Assembly: GCA_022825065.1 (NCBI GenBank)
Contig: JAJDYR010000044.1
Coordinates: forward strand, 1 to 64,000
Source of the DNA: a bacterium
Lineage (GTDB): Bacteria > UBA8248
Length of the DNA stretch: 64,000 nucleotides
Direction: 5' to 3'
Shown: piece after piece, positions 33,360-44,212 of the stretch
Layout of the letters: each line of letters starts with the position of its first letter
Numbering within the stretch: the stretch's first letter is position 1
Program-made: the position numbers and the translations under genes
The notes under the pieces: generated by a model
What the model saw: only the letters and a program-made list of their open reading frames with translations
Databases searched by the model: none
What the model was told of the DNA's origin: nothing

Positions 33360-34202
33360 TCAGCCTCTGGAAAACAGAATCACGGACGCCGCGGCGAATG
33401 CGACTCCCACACCTTTTCGCAGCGTCAATTTCTCCTTCAAGAAGATGATGGCGAGCACCCCGGTCAACACGAAGCTCAGCTGGGCGATGGGCGCCACGAC
33501 GACCGCCTCGCCGTAGGTGAACCCCACGGCGATGGCCACGTAACTCGAAGAGGTGAGCACCCCGCACACGAAGGGGAGCCAGAGCGGCACGCCGCGCCTG
33601 GGCAGCGGGTCTTTTTGAATGAGCACGTAGGGCACGGCCATGCAGAAAACGCCCACGCTTTGCATGGCCGTCATCATGGCGGGTTTGGCCCCCATCCCGA
33701 GTCCCAGTTTGTAGAACAGCCCGATGACGCCGAACATGCACATGGCGCCGACCGCCAGGCCGACGGAGCGTTTATCCCCGACGGACGCCGCCGCGACGCT
33801 CCCGCCCGCCGTCACGGCGAGAGCCGCCAGAACCAGGGCGAAGCCTTTGACAAGGTTTACATTTTCGCCGAGAAAGAAAATCGTGAGGGCGGCCGTGACC
33901 GCGAAGTTCAGGCGGACGATCGGCACGAGCGCCACCGCCTCGCCCCGCTTCAAGGCGAGCAGAACGAATAAAAACGCGGTGAAAGCCAGAATTCCGTTGA
34001 TGAACCCGAAGGCGAGGCCCGGATTCCAGAGCAACTCCTCGCGATACCAGGCCAGGCCGAACGCGTTGGGCAGATACGCCATGTTCTGCAGGAACATGAA
34101 AGGGCCGCTGCGCATATCCCACTGCTGGCCCCATTTGTAGAGAAAGTCATTGACGCCGAGAAAACACAACGACATGAGCGCGAAGACGACTTCGGGCGGC
34201 AT
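33360..34202 (-). CDS. EamA/DMT-family transporter 3
   Basis: A 280-residue inner-membrane protein with two EamA-type halves. The start at 34202 has GGGGAG seven bases upstream; an ATG 12 residues earlier is less likely. First half ends in IFFLGENVNLVKGF, second in IIFLKEKLTLRKGVGVAFAAASV, the typical end-of-half loops. This third DMT transporter of the window is not adjacent to the other two. Substrate unknown. Convergent with the CoA-transferase gene. Confidence 0.82.
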   Translation of the reverse strand: MPPEVVFALMSLCFLGVNDFLYKWGQQWDMRSGPFMFLQNMAYLPNAFGLAWYREELLWNPGLAFGFINGILAFTAFLFVLLALKRGEAVALVPIVRLNFAVTAALTIFFLGENVNLVKGFALVLAALAVTAGGSVAAASVGDKRSVGLAVGAMCMFGVIGLFYKLGLGMGAKPAMMTAMQSVGVFCMAVPYVLIQKDPLPRRGVPLWLPFVCGVLTSSSYVAIAVGFTYGEAVVVAPIAQLSFVLTGVLAIIFLKEKLTLRKGVGVAFAAASVILFSRG

Positions 34203-34513
34203 ACGCGACTCCCCGGCGCGGACGTCCCTGCTCACCACGCATACCGCTTGGCTGATGGGGGGATGAAAGCGCCCTCGATTCAGGGAAGCTCCAAAGGGCA
34301 GGCTACAAAAACCGGAAAAATGATACGGCCCCCACCCCGCCGTGTCAACGGAATGAACGGCGGCGAATACCTACATTTTCCGCAATCCGACCGGTCTGGC
34401 GTAACCCCCTGTGTTCAAAACATGTTATCTTAGAGTCGATAAGCCAGATAAAACCGTTACAATCCAAAAAACTGTGTGTTTTTCTTTCATCTTTCAACTT
34501 GGGAGCCGAAGGG
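34203..34513. other. Divergent intergenic region
   Basis: About 310 bp between EamA transporter 3 and the Nudix gene. It is moderately GC-rich at the left, becoming AT-rich near 34430-34500, where promoters for the Nudix gene would be expected. A short TTATC...GATAA inverted repeat (about 34428-34443) is the only structure noticed. No repeats of the families seen elsewhere and no RNA gene are visible. Confidence 0.4.
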
Positions 34514-34978
34514 TTGGGTCGTGAATATCCACTTCGCCCGATTGTCGGCGTAGGGGCCATCATCATCGAGGACGAAAACGTCCTCATCGTCCGCAGGGGG
34601 CAGCCTCCCAAAATGGGCGCCTGGAGCATTCCGGGCGGCGGCGTTGACCTGGGTGAGGACCTCGAGCAAGCCTGTATGCGAGAAGTCAGAGAAGAGACCG
34701 GCCTGGAGGTGGAGATTCTCTCCGAGGGCCGGGTTTTGAACCGCGTCACCCGGGACGAATGGGAGCGGGTGCAATTTCATTACGTACTCATCGATTTCGT
34801 GTGCCGACCTACCGGCGGCGTGCTTCAGGCGGCGAGCGATATATCGGAAGCCAGGTGGGTGCCGTTGAGCGAAGTGTCTTCTTTAAGTCCGATGACGAGT
34901 GGAACGGCGGAATTCATACTGGAATCGGTCGCCGCGCTCAACCGGTCATCTCGCTGGAAATATCGAGAAATCACTTGA
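34514..34978 (+). CDS. Nudix hydrolase
   Basis: A 154-residue Nudix enzyme from TTG start 34514 (GGAG eight bases upstream); a TTG at 34499 would add five residues. The Nudix box is complete: G42, E48, R56-E57, E60-E61, G63 (GX5EX7REUXEEXGU) starting in PGGGVDLGEDLE. This motif binds Mg2+ and hydrolyses nucleoside diphosphates linked to another moiety. Preceding VGVGAIIIEDENVLIVRRG is the usual first strand. Substrate unknown; the ADP-ribose pyrophosphatase-like profile is only a guess. Its TGA stop overlaps the TTG start of the next gene (TTGA), so the two are translationally coupled. Confidence 0.9.
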   Translation: MGREYPLRPIVGVGAIIIEDENVLIVRRGQPPKMGAWSIPGGGVDLGEDLEQACMREVREETGLEVEILSEGRVLNRVTRDEWERVQFHYVLIDFVCRPTGGVLQAASDISEARWVPLSEVSSLSPMTSGTAEFILESVAALNRSSRWKYREIT

Positions 34979-35697
34979 AAGACAGCAGCGAAAAAAGATC
35001 TCCGGATGAACAGCTCGCGGCTTTGGTGTTGCGTCTCGCCGCACGCGAACTCCGGACTCCCGCCTCTCACCTCAAAGAAAAGTTTCTCGCCCTGGCCCAG
35101 GAATCAGACCCCTGGAAGGCTCGCGAGGAAATCCAGGATTTATCCGAGAACATCCAGCGCTTGAGCCGCCTCATCGAGACGCTCTCCGACGCCGCCGACA
35201 TCGAAGCACAACACGCAAGCCTGGATAGCGACGACATCAACCTCGCGCACCTGTTCAGCGAACGCATCGGCAAGCGGCTGTGGAATTTCCCGTCTTTTCG
35301 GTTTTTGCCGGAGATGCCGTCCCGGCTCGACATATACGGCGACAGGACGAGGCTCACCTTTCTCATCGACGATTTGCTGGACGCGGCCATACACATCGCG
35401 CCCGAGGGCGGCATCATCCACGCGCTTCTCGCGAGGAAAGGCGAGCGAATCGTCTTATCGACCACCAACCGCGACGCAGAACTCTCGTGCTCCCGTTTCG
35501 AGTCGTTTATCGACTGGATGGCGAAGGACCTGGAGAATCCGGGCGCGCTTCAGGGAATCGGAATCGGCCTCTATCGAAGCCATCTCACCGCCTTCATCCT
35601 GGGCGGGCATCTGGAGATCACGACATCGCCCGAAGGCGGCGCATCCTTCACCGTCGAGTTCCCCGCACATCATTCACAACGTTCCGATTTTCCATAG
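34975..35697 (+). CDS. Degenerate histidine-kinase-like protein (no phosphoacceptor His)
   Basis: A 240-residue soluble protein from TTG start 34975. Residues 11-75 form a HisKA-like helical hairpin: LAARELRTPASHL aligns with the dimerisation/phosphoacceptor box, but the His is replaced by Arg (R24). Residues 115-232 look like an HATPase fold: DRTRLTFLIDDLLDAAIHIAPEGG resembles the N-box but lacks its Asn, the DxGxG box is not recognisable, and the G2-like segment GIGIGLYRSHLTAFILGGHLEI is retained. It therefore keeps the kinase shape while lacking catalytic residues, and may act as a scaffold, sensor or partner. It is coupled to the Nudix gene. No response regulator is nearby. TTG start is uncertain. 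Confidence 0.65.
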   Translation: MKDSSEKRSPDEQLAALVLRLAARELRTPASHLKEKFLALAQESDPWKAREEIQDLSENIQRLSRLIETLSDAADIEAQHASLDSDDINLAHLFSERIGKRLWNFPSFRFLPEMPSRLDIYGDRTRLTFLIDDLLDAAIHIAPEGGIIHALLARKGERIVLSTTNRDAELSCSRFESFIDWMAKDLENPGALQGIGIGLYRSHLTAFILGGHLEITTSPEGGASFTVEFPAHHSQRSDFP

Positions 35698-35709
35698 GAA
35701 TCCATCTAC

Positions 35710-36783
35710 ATGAGCGACATCAAGCGAATTTCCGAAGAAGCGCTCGTCCGTTTCGCCACGAAAATCCTCATGGCCCTGGGAACTCCCGAGGAGCGCGCCA
35801 GGGTAACGGCGGAAATCCTCGCAGCAGCGGATATGCGCGGAATATCGAGCCACGGCGTGGCGGGCGGCACGGGCTTGCGTGAACTCGTCGACCGCATCCG
35901 AAAAGACGCCATCGACCCGAAAGCCGTTCCGAGCGTCAAACGAAATGAAAACTGGGCCGTCGCCACCATGGATGCGCAAGCCGGCATCGGCCCGGCGGCG
36001 GCGATGGACGCAACCCGCCTCGCAGGCGATCTGGCGGAAGAATACGGCATCGGAAAAGTCTATGTGCACAACGCGAACCACTTCGGGGCGGCGTGCGTGT
36101 ACGTGGAGGCGCTCATCGAACGGGGTCTGGCCGGCCGCGCCACATGCACCTCCGGCGCCTGGATGAAGCCTTTCGGGGGAAACAGGATCCGGCTGGGCAC
36201 GAACCCCATCGCCTGGGGGGTGCCCGCGGGGGATCAGGCCATCGTCATCGACGTGGCTACCACGCAGCGCGCCGTCAGCCCCGCCATCCGCGCCAGCCGC
36301 GCGGGAGAGGCGATTCCGCCCGATTACTTCCTCGATGAAAACGGGGAGGTCATTTCCGGGCACGTGCCGTATGACGAACTGATCAAAGGCTCCGTTCTGC
36401 CCCTGGGAGGAACGCAGTTCGGCTACAAGGGCTCGGGCCTGGCCGTGCTGGTGGACCTGGACGGCGTGATAGGCGGCGGCGCGACGGAACGCATTCCGAC
36501 CCTGCGCGTTCAAGACGATGCCCGCATCACCCAGACGATAGAGGCCTGGAGGCTGGACGCGCTCTATCCCATAGAGGATGCGAAGAACCGCCTGGCCGAG
36601 GCGGTGAGAGACATCAAGAGCTGCGGGAGGCCGGAGATGCTGCTGCCCGGAGAGCGCGAGGCGCGGACAAAAGCGGATGCGGAGAAAAACGGCATCCCCT
36701 ACGAAGCCAGCCAGTGGGATACGCTCAAAATGTTAGGAGATCTGGTGGGCGTCGATCCGCCCGAAGCCCTTCAGGGGAATTGA
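35710..36783 (+). CDS. Ldh-family (type 2 malate/L-lactate-like) oxidoreductase
   Basis: A 357-residue NAD(P)-dependent dehydrogenase of the Ldh/MDH type 2 family, a group that oxidises 2-hydroxy acids (malate, lactate, ureidoglycolate, sulfolactate). Family motifs: GISSHGVAGG with H48 (SSHGV), NANHFGAACVYVE (NHFG at 123-126), GTNPIAWGVPAG and FGYKGSGLAVLVD. Full length. It begins 12 bp after the pseudo-kinase gene, so it may be in the same transcript. Substrate not determinable. The 3' side has a hairpin CGAGTG/CACTCG at 36812-36828 without U-tract, then the convergent CNNM gene. Confidence 0.88.
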   Translation: MSDIKRISEEALVRFATKILMALGTPEERARVTAEILAAADMRGISSHGVAGGTGLRELVDRIRKDAIDPKAVPSVKRNENWAVATMDAQAGIGPAAAMDATRLAGDLAEEYGIGKVYVHNANHFGAACVYVEALIERGLAGRATCTSGAWMKPFGGNRIRLGTNPIAWGVPAGDQAIVIDVATTQRAVSPAIRASRAGEAIPPDYFLDENGEVISGHVPYDELIKGSVLPLGGTQFGYKGSGLAVLVDLDGVIGGGATERIPTLRVQDDARITQTIEAWRLDALYPIEDAKNRLAEAVRDIKSCGRPEMLLPGEREARTKADAEKNGIPYEASQWDTLKMLGDLVGVDPPEALQGN

Positions 36784-36854
36784 TCCGCTGAACAAGTTGT
36801 TTTCAGTGTTTCGAGTGTAGCGCACTCGCCGGAGCCGCATCCCCAAATTGCCGT

Positions 36855-38105
36855 CTAATCATTTCGTTCCAGGCGAACGGTTTCTATCTGCCGCTCGTTC
36901 GCCGATTCCACGGTGAGCGTCCAGCCCTCGAGCGATATGCACTCGCCTTGCTTCGGGATATGCTCGAAGCGTTCCAGGAGATAGCCCGACAAAGTCTCGT
37001 AGTCCCCATCGGGGACGGGCAAATCCAGCGCCTCGCGCACATCCTCTACCTCCATGCGGGCATCGACCAGATACCGATCTTCACTCACCTTATGGAACAT
37101 GCGGACTTCGTCGACGTCATACTCGTCAGCGATGTCGCCCACGATCTCCTCCACCAAATCCTCCATGGTCACGATGCCGGTGCAGGCCCCGTATTCATCC
37201 ACCACCACGGCCATCTTGTCCTTTCGGCTCATCAACTCATCGAGAAGCCTGTCGGCGGGCTTCGTCTCCGGCACGAAGTATGCGCTTCGGATGAGGTCTT
37301 CTTTCGCCTTGAGACGCCCGGCGGCGTCGGGTCCCAGCCCGATAATGTCCCTCGCGTGCACGACGCCGACGATGTGGTGCAGGTTCTCCCTGTAGATCAG
37401 AATCCTCGAGTGGCCGTCGTCCTCGATTTTTTCGATTACCTCCTCCACCGTGCTCTCTTCCTCCACCGCGGAGAGGTCCACGATGGGCACCAGCACGTTT
37501 TCCATGTCCAGCTCACCGAACGTGAAGATGCGGCCGATCATCTGGCGCTCGAGAACCTGCACGTCTCCGTCGCTTTGTTCTTCCATGAGAGATTCGAGTT
37601 CCTGCCGCGTGACGAAAGGCGTGCTCTCCCCGTTTCGCCTTTTCAGCCCCACAACGGCGCCGATGAGCGCGCTGATGAGCCAGACCAGGGGATACACGAT
37701 CAGCCTGGCGCCCCAGACGACGCGCGCCAGCACGGGGGCGAGCACATCGGCGCGGGCCTGGCAATAACCCTTGGGAACCACCTCGCCGAACACCACGAGC
37801 AGCGGGATCACCAGGGCGACCGAAAGCGCCTCCCCATACGCCGGGCCGACGAAATTGATGGCCGCGATGGTGGCCAGGGAAACGTTCGTCACGAAACTCG
37901 CGTTATGACAGGTGAGAATCGTGCCCATGAGCCATTCGGGTTTTTCCAGAAGCTGCAAGGCGAGATCCGCGCCCCTGTTTCCTCCCTCCGCCTTGGCGCG
38001 CAGACGGGCGCGGTCCGCGGAAACGATGGCGATCTCCGCACCCGAGAACAACGCTTCCGACAGGAGAAGGAGCAGGCCGATGACGATGACCGAGAAGATA
38101 TCCAC
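36855..38105 (-). CDS. CNNM/CorC-family membrane protein with CBS pair (second copy)
   Basis: A 416-residue membrane protein: DUF21/CNNM transmembrane domain (about residues 1-175), two CBS domains (about 195-325, for example VLVPIVDLSAVEEESTVEEV and VVVDEYGACTGIVTMEDL), and a C-terminal CorC/HlyC domain (about 335-416, VDARMEVEDVREAL). Such proteins are linked to Mg2+/Co2+ resistance and transport; CBS pairs bind adenine nucleotides. It starts with GTG, three bases after the upstream paralog's stop and behind GGGAGGA. Both paralogs are full length and the same architecture, so a heteromeric pair is plausible. Confidence 0.88.
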   Translation of the reverse strand: MDIFSVIVIGLLLLLSEALFSGAEIAIVSADRARLRAKAEGGNRGADLALQLLEKPEWLMGTILTCHNASFVTNVSLATIAAINFVGPAYGEALSVALVIPLLVVFGEVVPKGYCQARADVLAPVLARVVWGARLIVYPLVWLISALIGAVVGLKRRNGESTPFVTRQELESLMEEQSDGDVQVLERQMIGRIFTFGELDMENVLVPIVDLSAVEEESTVEEVIEKIEDDGHSRILIYRENLHHIVGVVHARDIIGLGPDAAGRLKAKEDLIRSAYFVPETKPADRLLDELMSRKDKMAVVVDEYGACTGIVTMEDLVEEIVGDIADEYDVDEVRMFHKVSEDRYLVDARMEVEDVREALDLPVPDGDYETLSGYLLERFEHIPKQGECISLEGWTLTVESANERQIETVRLERND

Positions 38106-38106
38106 T

Positions 38107-39378
38107 TCAATTATCCTCCCGTCTTCGCGCGCGCACCTGGAGAACGCGGGAACCGCTTGTCTCTACGACCGTGAATTCCACGTTCCCCAGTCGAACCCGT
38201 TCGTTCAGCGAGGGCACATGGCCCAGCAGCGTGAAGACCGCACCGCCCAGCGTGTTCGCCTCCTCGTAGTCGGGAAGCTCCCAGCCGCTCACCGCCGAGA
38301 ATTCGGCCAGTGGAACACGGCCCTGGCACAGGTATGAATTTTCACCTTCCTGCGTAATCCAGGCCTCCTCGGCCTCTTCGTGTTCATCCTTGATTTCGCC
38401 GAAAATTTCCTCGAGAAGATCCGTCATCGACACCAGGCCGAGGGTGCCGCCGAACTCGTCCTGAACGATGGCGACGTGGGTGCGCTCATGCCGAAACCGG
38501 CGGAACAGGCGGTCGAGCTTCATCCCGCCCGGAACCACGAGGGGGGGGCGCAGCATCTGTTTCGTCAGGCGCTCTTCGGGACCGAATTTCTTTCGCCCCG
38601 CCTGGCGCAGAAAATCCTTGACGTAAAGAATACCCACTATCTGATCCCTGTCCTGCCGGAAAATCGGGATGCGTGAATGCGTCGCCGTGCGGACGCGATC
38701 GATCACCTCGACGATGGGCAGGCTCATCTCCCAACACTCCAGATCCATGCGGGGCACGGCCACGTCGGCCACGGTCCGGTCGTGAAAGCCGAACACGTTG
38801 TGAATGAGTTCGCGCTCTCCCTCTTCGAGTTCGCCTTCGGCATGGCCCGCGTCCACGAGATGCAGGAATTCATCTTCCATCAGAATGCTCTGGGAATCGC
38901 GCGAGGGCGCTCCCATCAAGGTGAGCACGCCGTTCGCCACCCGCAAGAACATCCACCGCAGCGGCGAGATGATCCGCGCGAAGCCGGATATGGGATACGC
39001 CAGGAACCGCGAGAACCGCTCCGGATACCGCGCCGCCAGGGATTTGGGCGTGATCTCGCCGAATACCATCAAGAGCGGCGTCATGAACACGGGCGCGAGC
39101 CACCTCTTCTCGGGCTCCAGGTAAGCCACCACCACGCCCGTGAACAGCGCTGAGGAGGCGATGTTCACGATTTCGTTTCCCATCAAAATAGAGGTGATCA
39201 ATCGCCTGGGCCTGTCCAGAAGGTCGGATATCCTCTCTCCCGTGCCGCCTTCCCGGCGCATGGCCCGCACCCTGGGACGCGGAAGGGAGAACAGCGCCGT
39301 CTCACTGGCCGAGAATCCGGCGGAGCAAAGCATGAGGAAAACGAAAGCGACAAACCGGAAGAGCAGGTCGGCATCCAT
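38107..39378 (-). CDS. CNNM/CorC-family membrane protein with CBS pair (first copy)
   Basis: A 423-residue paralog with the same order of domains: membrane DUF21 part (about 1-180) with LITSILMGNEIVNIASSALFTGVVVAYLEPE, the CBS pair (for example VADVAVPRMDLECW and VAIVQDEFGGTLGLVSMTDLL), and C-terminal CorC-type domain (FSAVSGWELPDYEEANTLGG). Relatives are implicated in magnesium homeostasis (CorB/CorC, MpfA). It is translated just ahead of its paralog and 76 bp after galU on the same strand. Confidence 0.88.
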   Translation of the reverse strand: MDADLLFRFVAFVFLMLCSAGFSASETALFSLPRPRVRAMRREGGTGERISDLLDRPRRLITSILMGNEIVNIASSALFTGVVVAYLEPEKRWLAPVFMTPLLMVFGEITPKSLAARYPERFSRFLAYPISGFARIISPLRWMFLRVANGVLTLMGAPSRDSQSILMEDEFLHLVDAGHAEGELEEGERELIHNVFGFHDRTVADVAVPRMDLECWEMSLPIVEVIDRVRTATHSRIPIFRQDRDQIVGILYVKDFLRQAGRKKFGPEERLTKQMLRPPLVVPGGMKLDRLFRRFRHERTHVAIVQDEFGGTLGLVSMTDLLEEIFGEIKDEHEEAEEAWITQEGENSYLCQGRVPLAEFSAVSGWELPDYEEANTLGGAVFTLLGHVPSLNERVRLGNVEFTVVETSGSRVLQVRARRREDN

Positions 39379-39454
39379 CAGTCAATGCCTCCCGGTTGAT
39401 CGGGATGAAGACGTATTCGCCCCGGAGGTTCGGGGTCAGGCGCAGGTTCTTCCG

Positions 39455-40336
39455 CTACCATGAGGCTGTCAATCTCCTTAAATAATTTCGAAACGCGGGG
39501 CCGATATCCTCACGCTCCAGCGCGAACTCGACCGTTGCCTCCAAAAAACCAAGTTTATCGCCCGCGTCAAAGCGCTTTCCTTCGTACTCATAGGCGTAAA
39601 GCCTGGTATGTTCCAGCAGACCCCGCAACCCGTCGGTGAGCTGAATCTCTCCTTTCGCATCCGGCTCCAGACGTTCGAGTACCGAGAAAATCTCCGGCGG
39701 CAAAACGTAGCGGCCGATGATGGCGACGTCCGAGGGCGCATCTTCCGGCTCCGGTTTTTCCACCATCCCCTTGAGCGGCGTGACGCCCGGGGCGGGCGAC
39801 GGTTCGCCGGAAGGATCGATGACGCCGTATTTGGAGAGCGCGTGCTTCTCGACCCGCAGCCCCGCGACCACGCCGCCGCCATGCGCATCGAATACGCGCA
39901 CCAGCTGGCCGATGGCGGGCTCTTCGCTCCTGATAACGTCATCGGACAATATGACGGCGAAAGGCTCATCGCCCACGGCCGGCTTCGCGCACCAGATTGC
40001 ATGGCCCAGCCCCAAAGGACGCTTTTGGCGGATGGACGTGATGCGCGCTTTTTGCGAAATTTCCTCCACCACGGCCAACAATCTTTCCTCACCCCTGTCG
40101 CGCAGATAGGATTCCACCTCGAACGCCACATCAAAGTGGTCCACCATCGAAACCTTTCCGCGTCCGGTGATGAAGACGATCTCCTCGATGCCGGCGTCCA
40201 GGGCCTCCTGCACGCCGAACTGGATTTGCGGAACGTCCACGATGGGGAGCATCTCTTTCGGGATCACCTTGGTGGCGGGCAAAAACCGCGTGCCGAGTCC
40301 CGCCACAGGAAAAACAGCCTTGCGAACCCGGCTCAT
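39455..40336 (-). CDS. galU: UTP--glucose-1-phosphate uridylyltransferase
   Basis: A 293-residue enzyme making UDP-glucose, the precursor for galactose and surface glycan pathways. Nucleotide-binding start AVFPVAGLGTRFLPATKVIPKEMLPI with the family KEMLP signature, the QKRPLGLGHAIWCA substrate loop and DVAIIGRYVLPPEIF are diagnostic of GalU. It ends GDKLGFLEATVEFAL, the usual last helix. Full length. Likely in one transcription unit with ligA upstream (88 bp gap) and the two CNNM genes downstream. Confidence 0.95.
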   Translation of the reverse strand: MSRVRKAVFPVAGLGTRFLPATKVIPKEMLPIVDVPQIQFGVQEALDAGIEEIVFITGRGKVSMVDHFDVAFEVESYLRDRGEERLLAVVEEISQKARITSIRQKRPLGLGHAIWCAKPAVGDEPFAVILSDDVIRSEEPAIGQLVRVFDAHGGGVVAGLRVEKHALSKYGVIDPSGEPSPAPGVTPLKGMVEKPEPEDAPSDVAIIGRYVLPPEIFSVLERLEPDAKGEIQLTDGLRGLLEHTRLYAYEYEGKRFDAGDKLGFLEATVEFALEREDIGPAFRNYLRRLTASW

Positions 40337-40424
40337 GAGAAGGTTCCCATGAGAATAAAGATGTGTTGGTGCGCGTGATTACGTGACATTTGCCCTGGAT
40401 CATAAAAAAAGGCGCAAGCCGAGG

Positions 40425-42521
<2,097 letters not shown>

Positions 42522-43550
42522 TTAGAGTGATTCGAGGCGCTTTCGGGCCGTGGACGCCGCGCTCGAATCCGGATATTTGGCTATCACCTGGCCAAGCAAC
42601 TCCATGGCGCTCGCGCGATCGTCTATGTGCAAAAACGAGAGCGCTTCCAGGAGAAGGGCTTCCGGCGCCTTGTCCCCGTTGGCGAAATCGACCTGAACCT
42701 TGTTGAACGCCAGAATGGCGCGCTCGAAATTCTTCTCCTGATAATAGGACTGCCCTATCCAGTATTGCGCATCATCCGCCAATTCATGCTTAGGATATTT
42801 GGAGATGAACCCGTTCAGCAGATCGCGCGCCTTCGTGAAATTTCTCTCATCGCGCAAGACGCGGATGGCCTTTGTGTAGTCTTCTTCCGGGTCGGGCGGT
42901 CTCGGCACGGGCGCCGGCTTTTGGGGTCGACTCACAGGTTCTTTGGGAATGACGGCAATCCGCTCGTCTGCAACGGGCCGGCCCGCCGCCTGAGCGTCCT
43001 GGCTTAGCGGCAAGCCTGCGGACATAATCCGAGGGTTGGCAGGAGGAATGCCTACAGGCGGCATCCGGGACGGCGTACCCACCGTCGTGACGACAACCTC
43101 CACTTTTTTCTTCGCAGCCACCACAGGAGGCTTCGTGCGCAGCCGATTCACTTCATCTTCGAGCTTTTCGATTCGCTCTTCAAGTTTCGCGATGGCCTTC
43201 TCTGTTTTTTCCTCTGCTTTTTCGAGTGAGTTCTCTGAATCCTTGCGCGCGCGCTCCACCTCATCCGTGACCCCTTGAATCGCTTCGCGCGTCTCCTCGA
43301 TACGCTGCTCCTGGTTGCGCATTCCGCGTCTGAGCCCTTGCAGATTCTTCTCGATCGCCGAAACATCGACTGGTGGATTCTGCACCGCGACCTGAACGGG
43401 CGGGGCGCGACGAGGCGGTGAATTCGTTCCCGAGACGACTGCTCCACCAGGGTCGCCCACAGGCGAGTTCGCCTCGGGACAACCAAGCAGAACCAGAGAG
43501 AGTGCCGCCAACGGAATGATTTGAAGCCTGGAAGTCTTGAAAATTCTCAT
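42522..43550 (-). CDS. cpoB: Tol-Pal system TPR protein CpoB (YbgF)
   Basis: A 342-residue predicted lipoprotein: signal peptide with lipobox LLGC (C24), coiled-coil (about 65-135, ERARKDSENSLEKAEEKTEKA pattern), a Pro-rich linker (145-220) and three TPR units at the C-terminus (EDYTKAIRVLRDERNFTKAR..., ending RKRLESL). CpoB links Tol-Pal to septal peptidoglycan synthesis in known Gram-negatives. The start at 43550 is set by the signal peptide and a GGGGAG site nine bases upstream. That site lies inside an intrinsic terminator hairpin that separates it from pal. A lipobox is unusual because E. coli CpoB is soluble periplasmic. Confidence 0.9.
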   Translation of the reverse strand: MRIFKTSRLQIIPLAALSLVLLGCPEANSPVGDPGGAVVSGTNSPPRRAPPVQVAVQNPPVDVSAIEKNLQGLRRGMRNQEQRIEETREAIQGVTDEVERARKDSENSLEKAEEKTEKAIAKLEERIEKLEDEVNRLRTKPPVVAAKKKVEVVVTTVGTPSRMPPVGIPPANPRIMSAGLPLSQDAQAAGRPVADERIAVIPKEPVSRPQKPAPVPRPPDPEEDYTKAIRVLRDERNFTKARDLLNGFISKYPKHELADDAQYWIGQSYYQEKNFERAILAFNKVQVDFANGDKAPEALLLEALSFLHIDDRASAMELLGQVIAKYPDSSAASTARKRLESL

Positions 43551-43588
43551 AAAGAAAAACTCCCCGGCGGCCTGTGCCGACGGGGAGT
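43551..43588 (-). terminator. Terminator/attenuator hairpin covering the cpoB ribosome binding site
   Basis: On the minus strand, ACTCCCCG pairs with CGGGGAGT (43559-43566 with 43581-43588). An inner CGGC/GCCG with a CTGT loop and one mismatch completes a 13-step stem. It is followed by TTTTTCTTT directly before the cpoB ATG. The 3' arm CGGGGAG is also the only ribosome binding site for cpoB. It lies between the pal stop (43619) and cpoB start (43550), so it should both terminate most pal transcripts and limit cpoB translation. Confidence 0.75.
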
Positions 43589-43618
43589 CCTTTTCCTTTG
43601 CGCGGGACTGCCGGGCGA

Positions 43619-44212
43619 CTAGTTCATGCCCGCCGGAATGCCGCCGATGACGTTGAACTTCGCCCGCCGGTTCTTGGCCCATCCCGCTTCGTTGGAGCGC
43701 GAGTCGGCCGGACGCTCTTCGCCATAACTCACCGTATCGACCCGGGAAGCCTTGACGCCGAGCGACACGAGATAATCCTTGGAACTCTGTGAGCGCCGAT
43801 GCCCGAGCGCGATGTTGTATTCCACCGTTCCGCGCTCGTCGCAATGCCCCTCGACCTGCACCCGAATGCTCGGAAACTCCTGCAGGAAGCGGGCCTTGGC
43901 ATCCAGGGTCGCTCGCATGTCGGAGCGGATTTCCGATTTATCGAAATCGAAGTACACCAGATCATTTTCAAACGCGGCCAACGAGCGCTTGAAAGCGGCG
44001 CGCTTGCGACGACGCTCCGCCTCCGTCACGTCCATTTCCTTTTTCTTCATGGGTGGTTTGGGGGCTGGCTTTTTTCTCACCATGGGAGCCGGCGGTTTGG
44101 GCGGCGGCAGTTCTTCGGTTTCCACCGTTTGTTTCACGCAACCTACGGCGAATACGAGCATCGCAGCCATCAGCAAGGATTGAAAAGATTTAATACGGCC
44201 CGATAACAACAT
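43619..44212 (-). CDS. pal: Peptidoglycan-associated lipoprotein Pal
   Basis: A 197-residue outer-membrane lipoprotein that binds peptidoglycan and TolB. Start at 44212 (GAGGGGGA six bases upstream) gives a signal peptide with lipobox AVGC (C25); an upstream ATG at 44305 is not supported. A Lys/Pro-rich linker (about 35-60) precedes the OmpA-like domain (about 85-197) with VYFDFDKSEIR, VEGHCDERGTVEYNIALG and RRAKF, which carry the peptidoglycan-binding Asp/Arg. Its own promoter is visible in the 187 bp after tolB. An intrinsic terminator follows. Confidence 0.95.
   Translation of the reverse strand: MLLSGRIKSFQSLLMAAMLVFAVGCVKQTVETEELPPPKPPAPMVRKKPAPKPPMKKKEMDVTEAERRRKRAAFKRSLAAFENDLVYFDFDKSEIRSDMRATLDAKARFLQEFPSIRVQVEGHCDERGTVEYNIALGHRRSQSSKDYLVSLGVKASRVDTVSYGEERPADSRSNEAGWAKNRRAKFNVIGGIPAGMN

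Noticed and set aside
40395-40424. T-rich run after ligA (minus strand) as a terminator
   Set aside because: Only very short stems (GGTC-TT-GACC, GGC-TTGC-GCC) precede the seven T's; ambiguous, not called.
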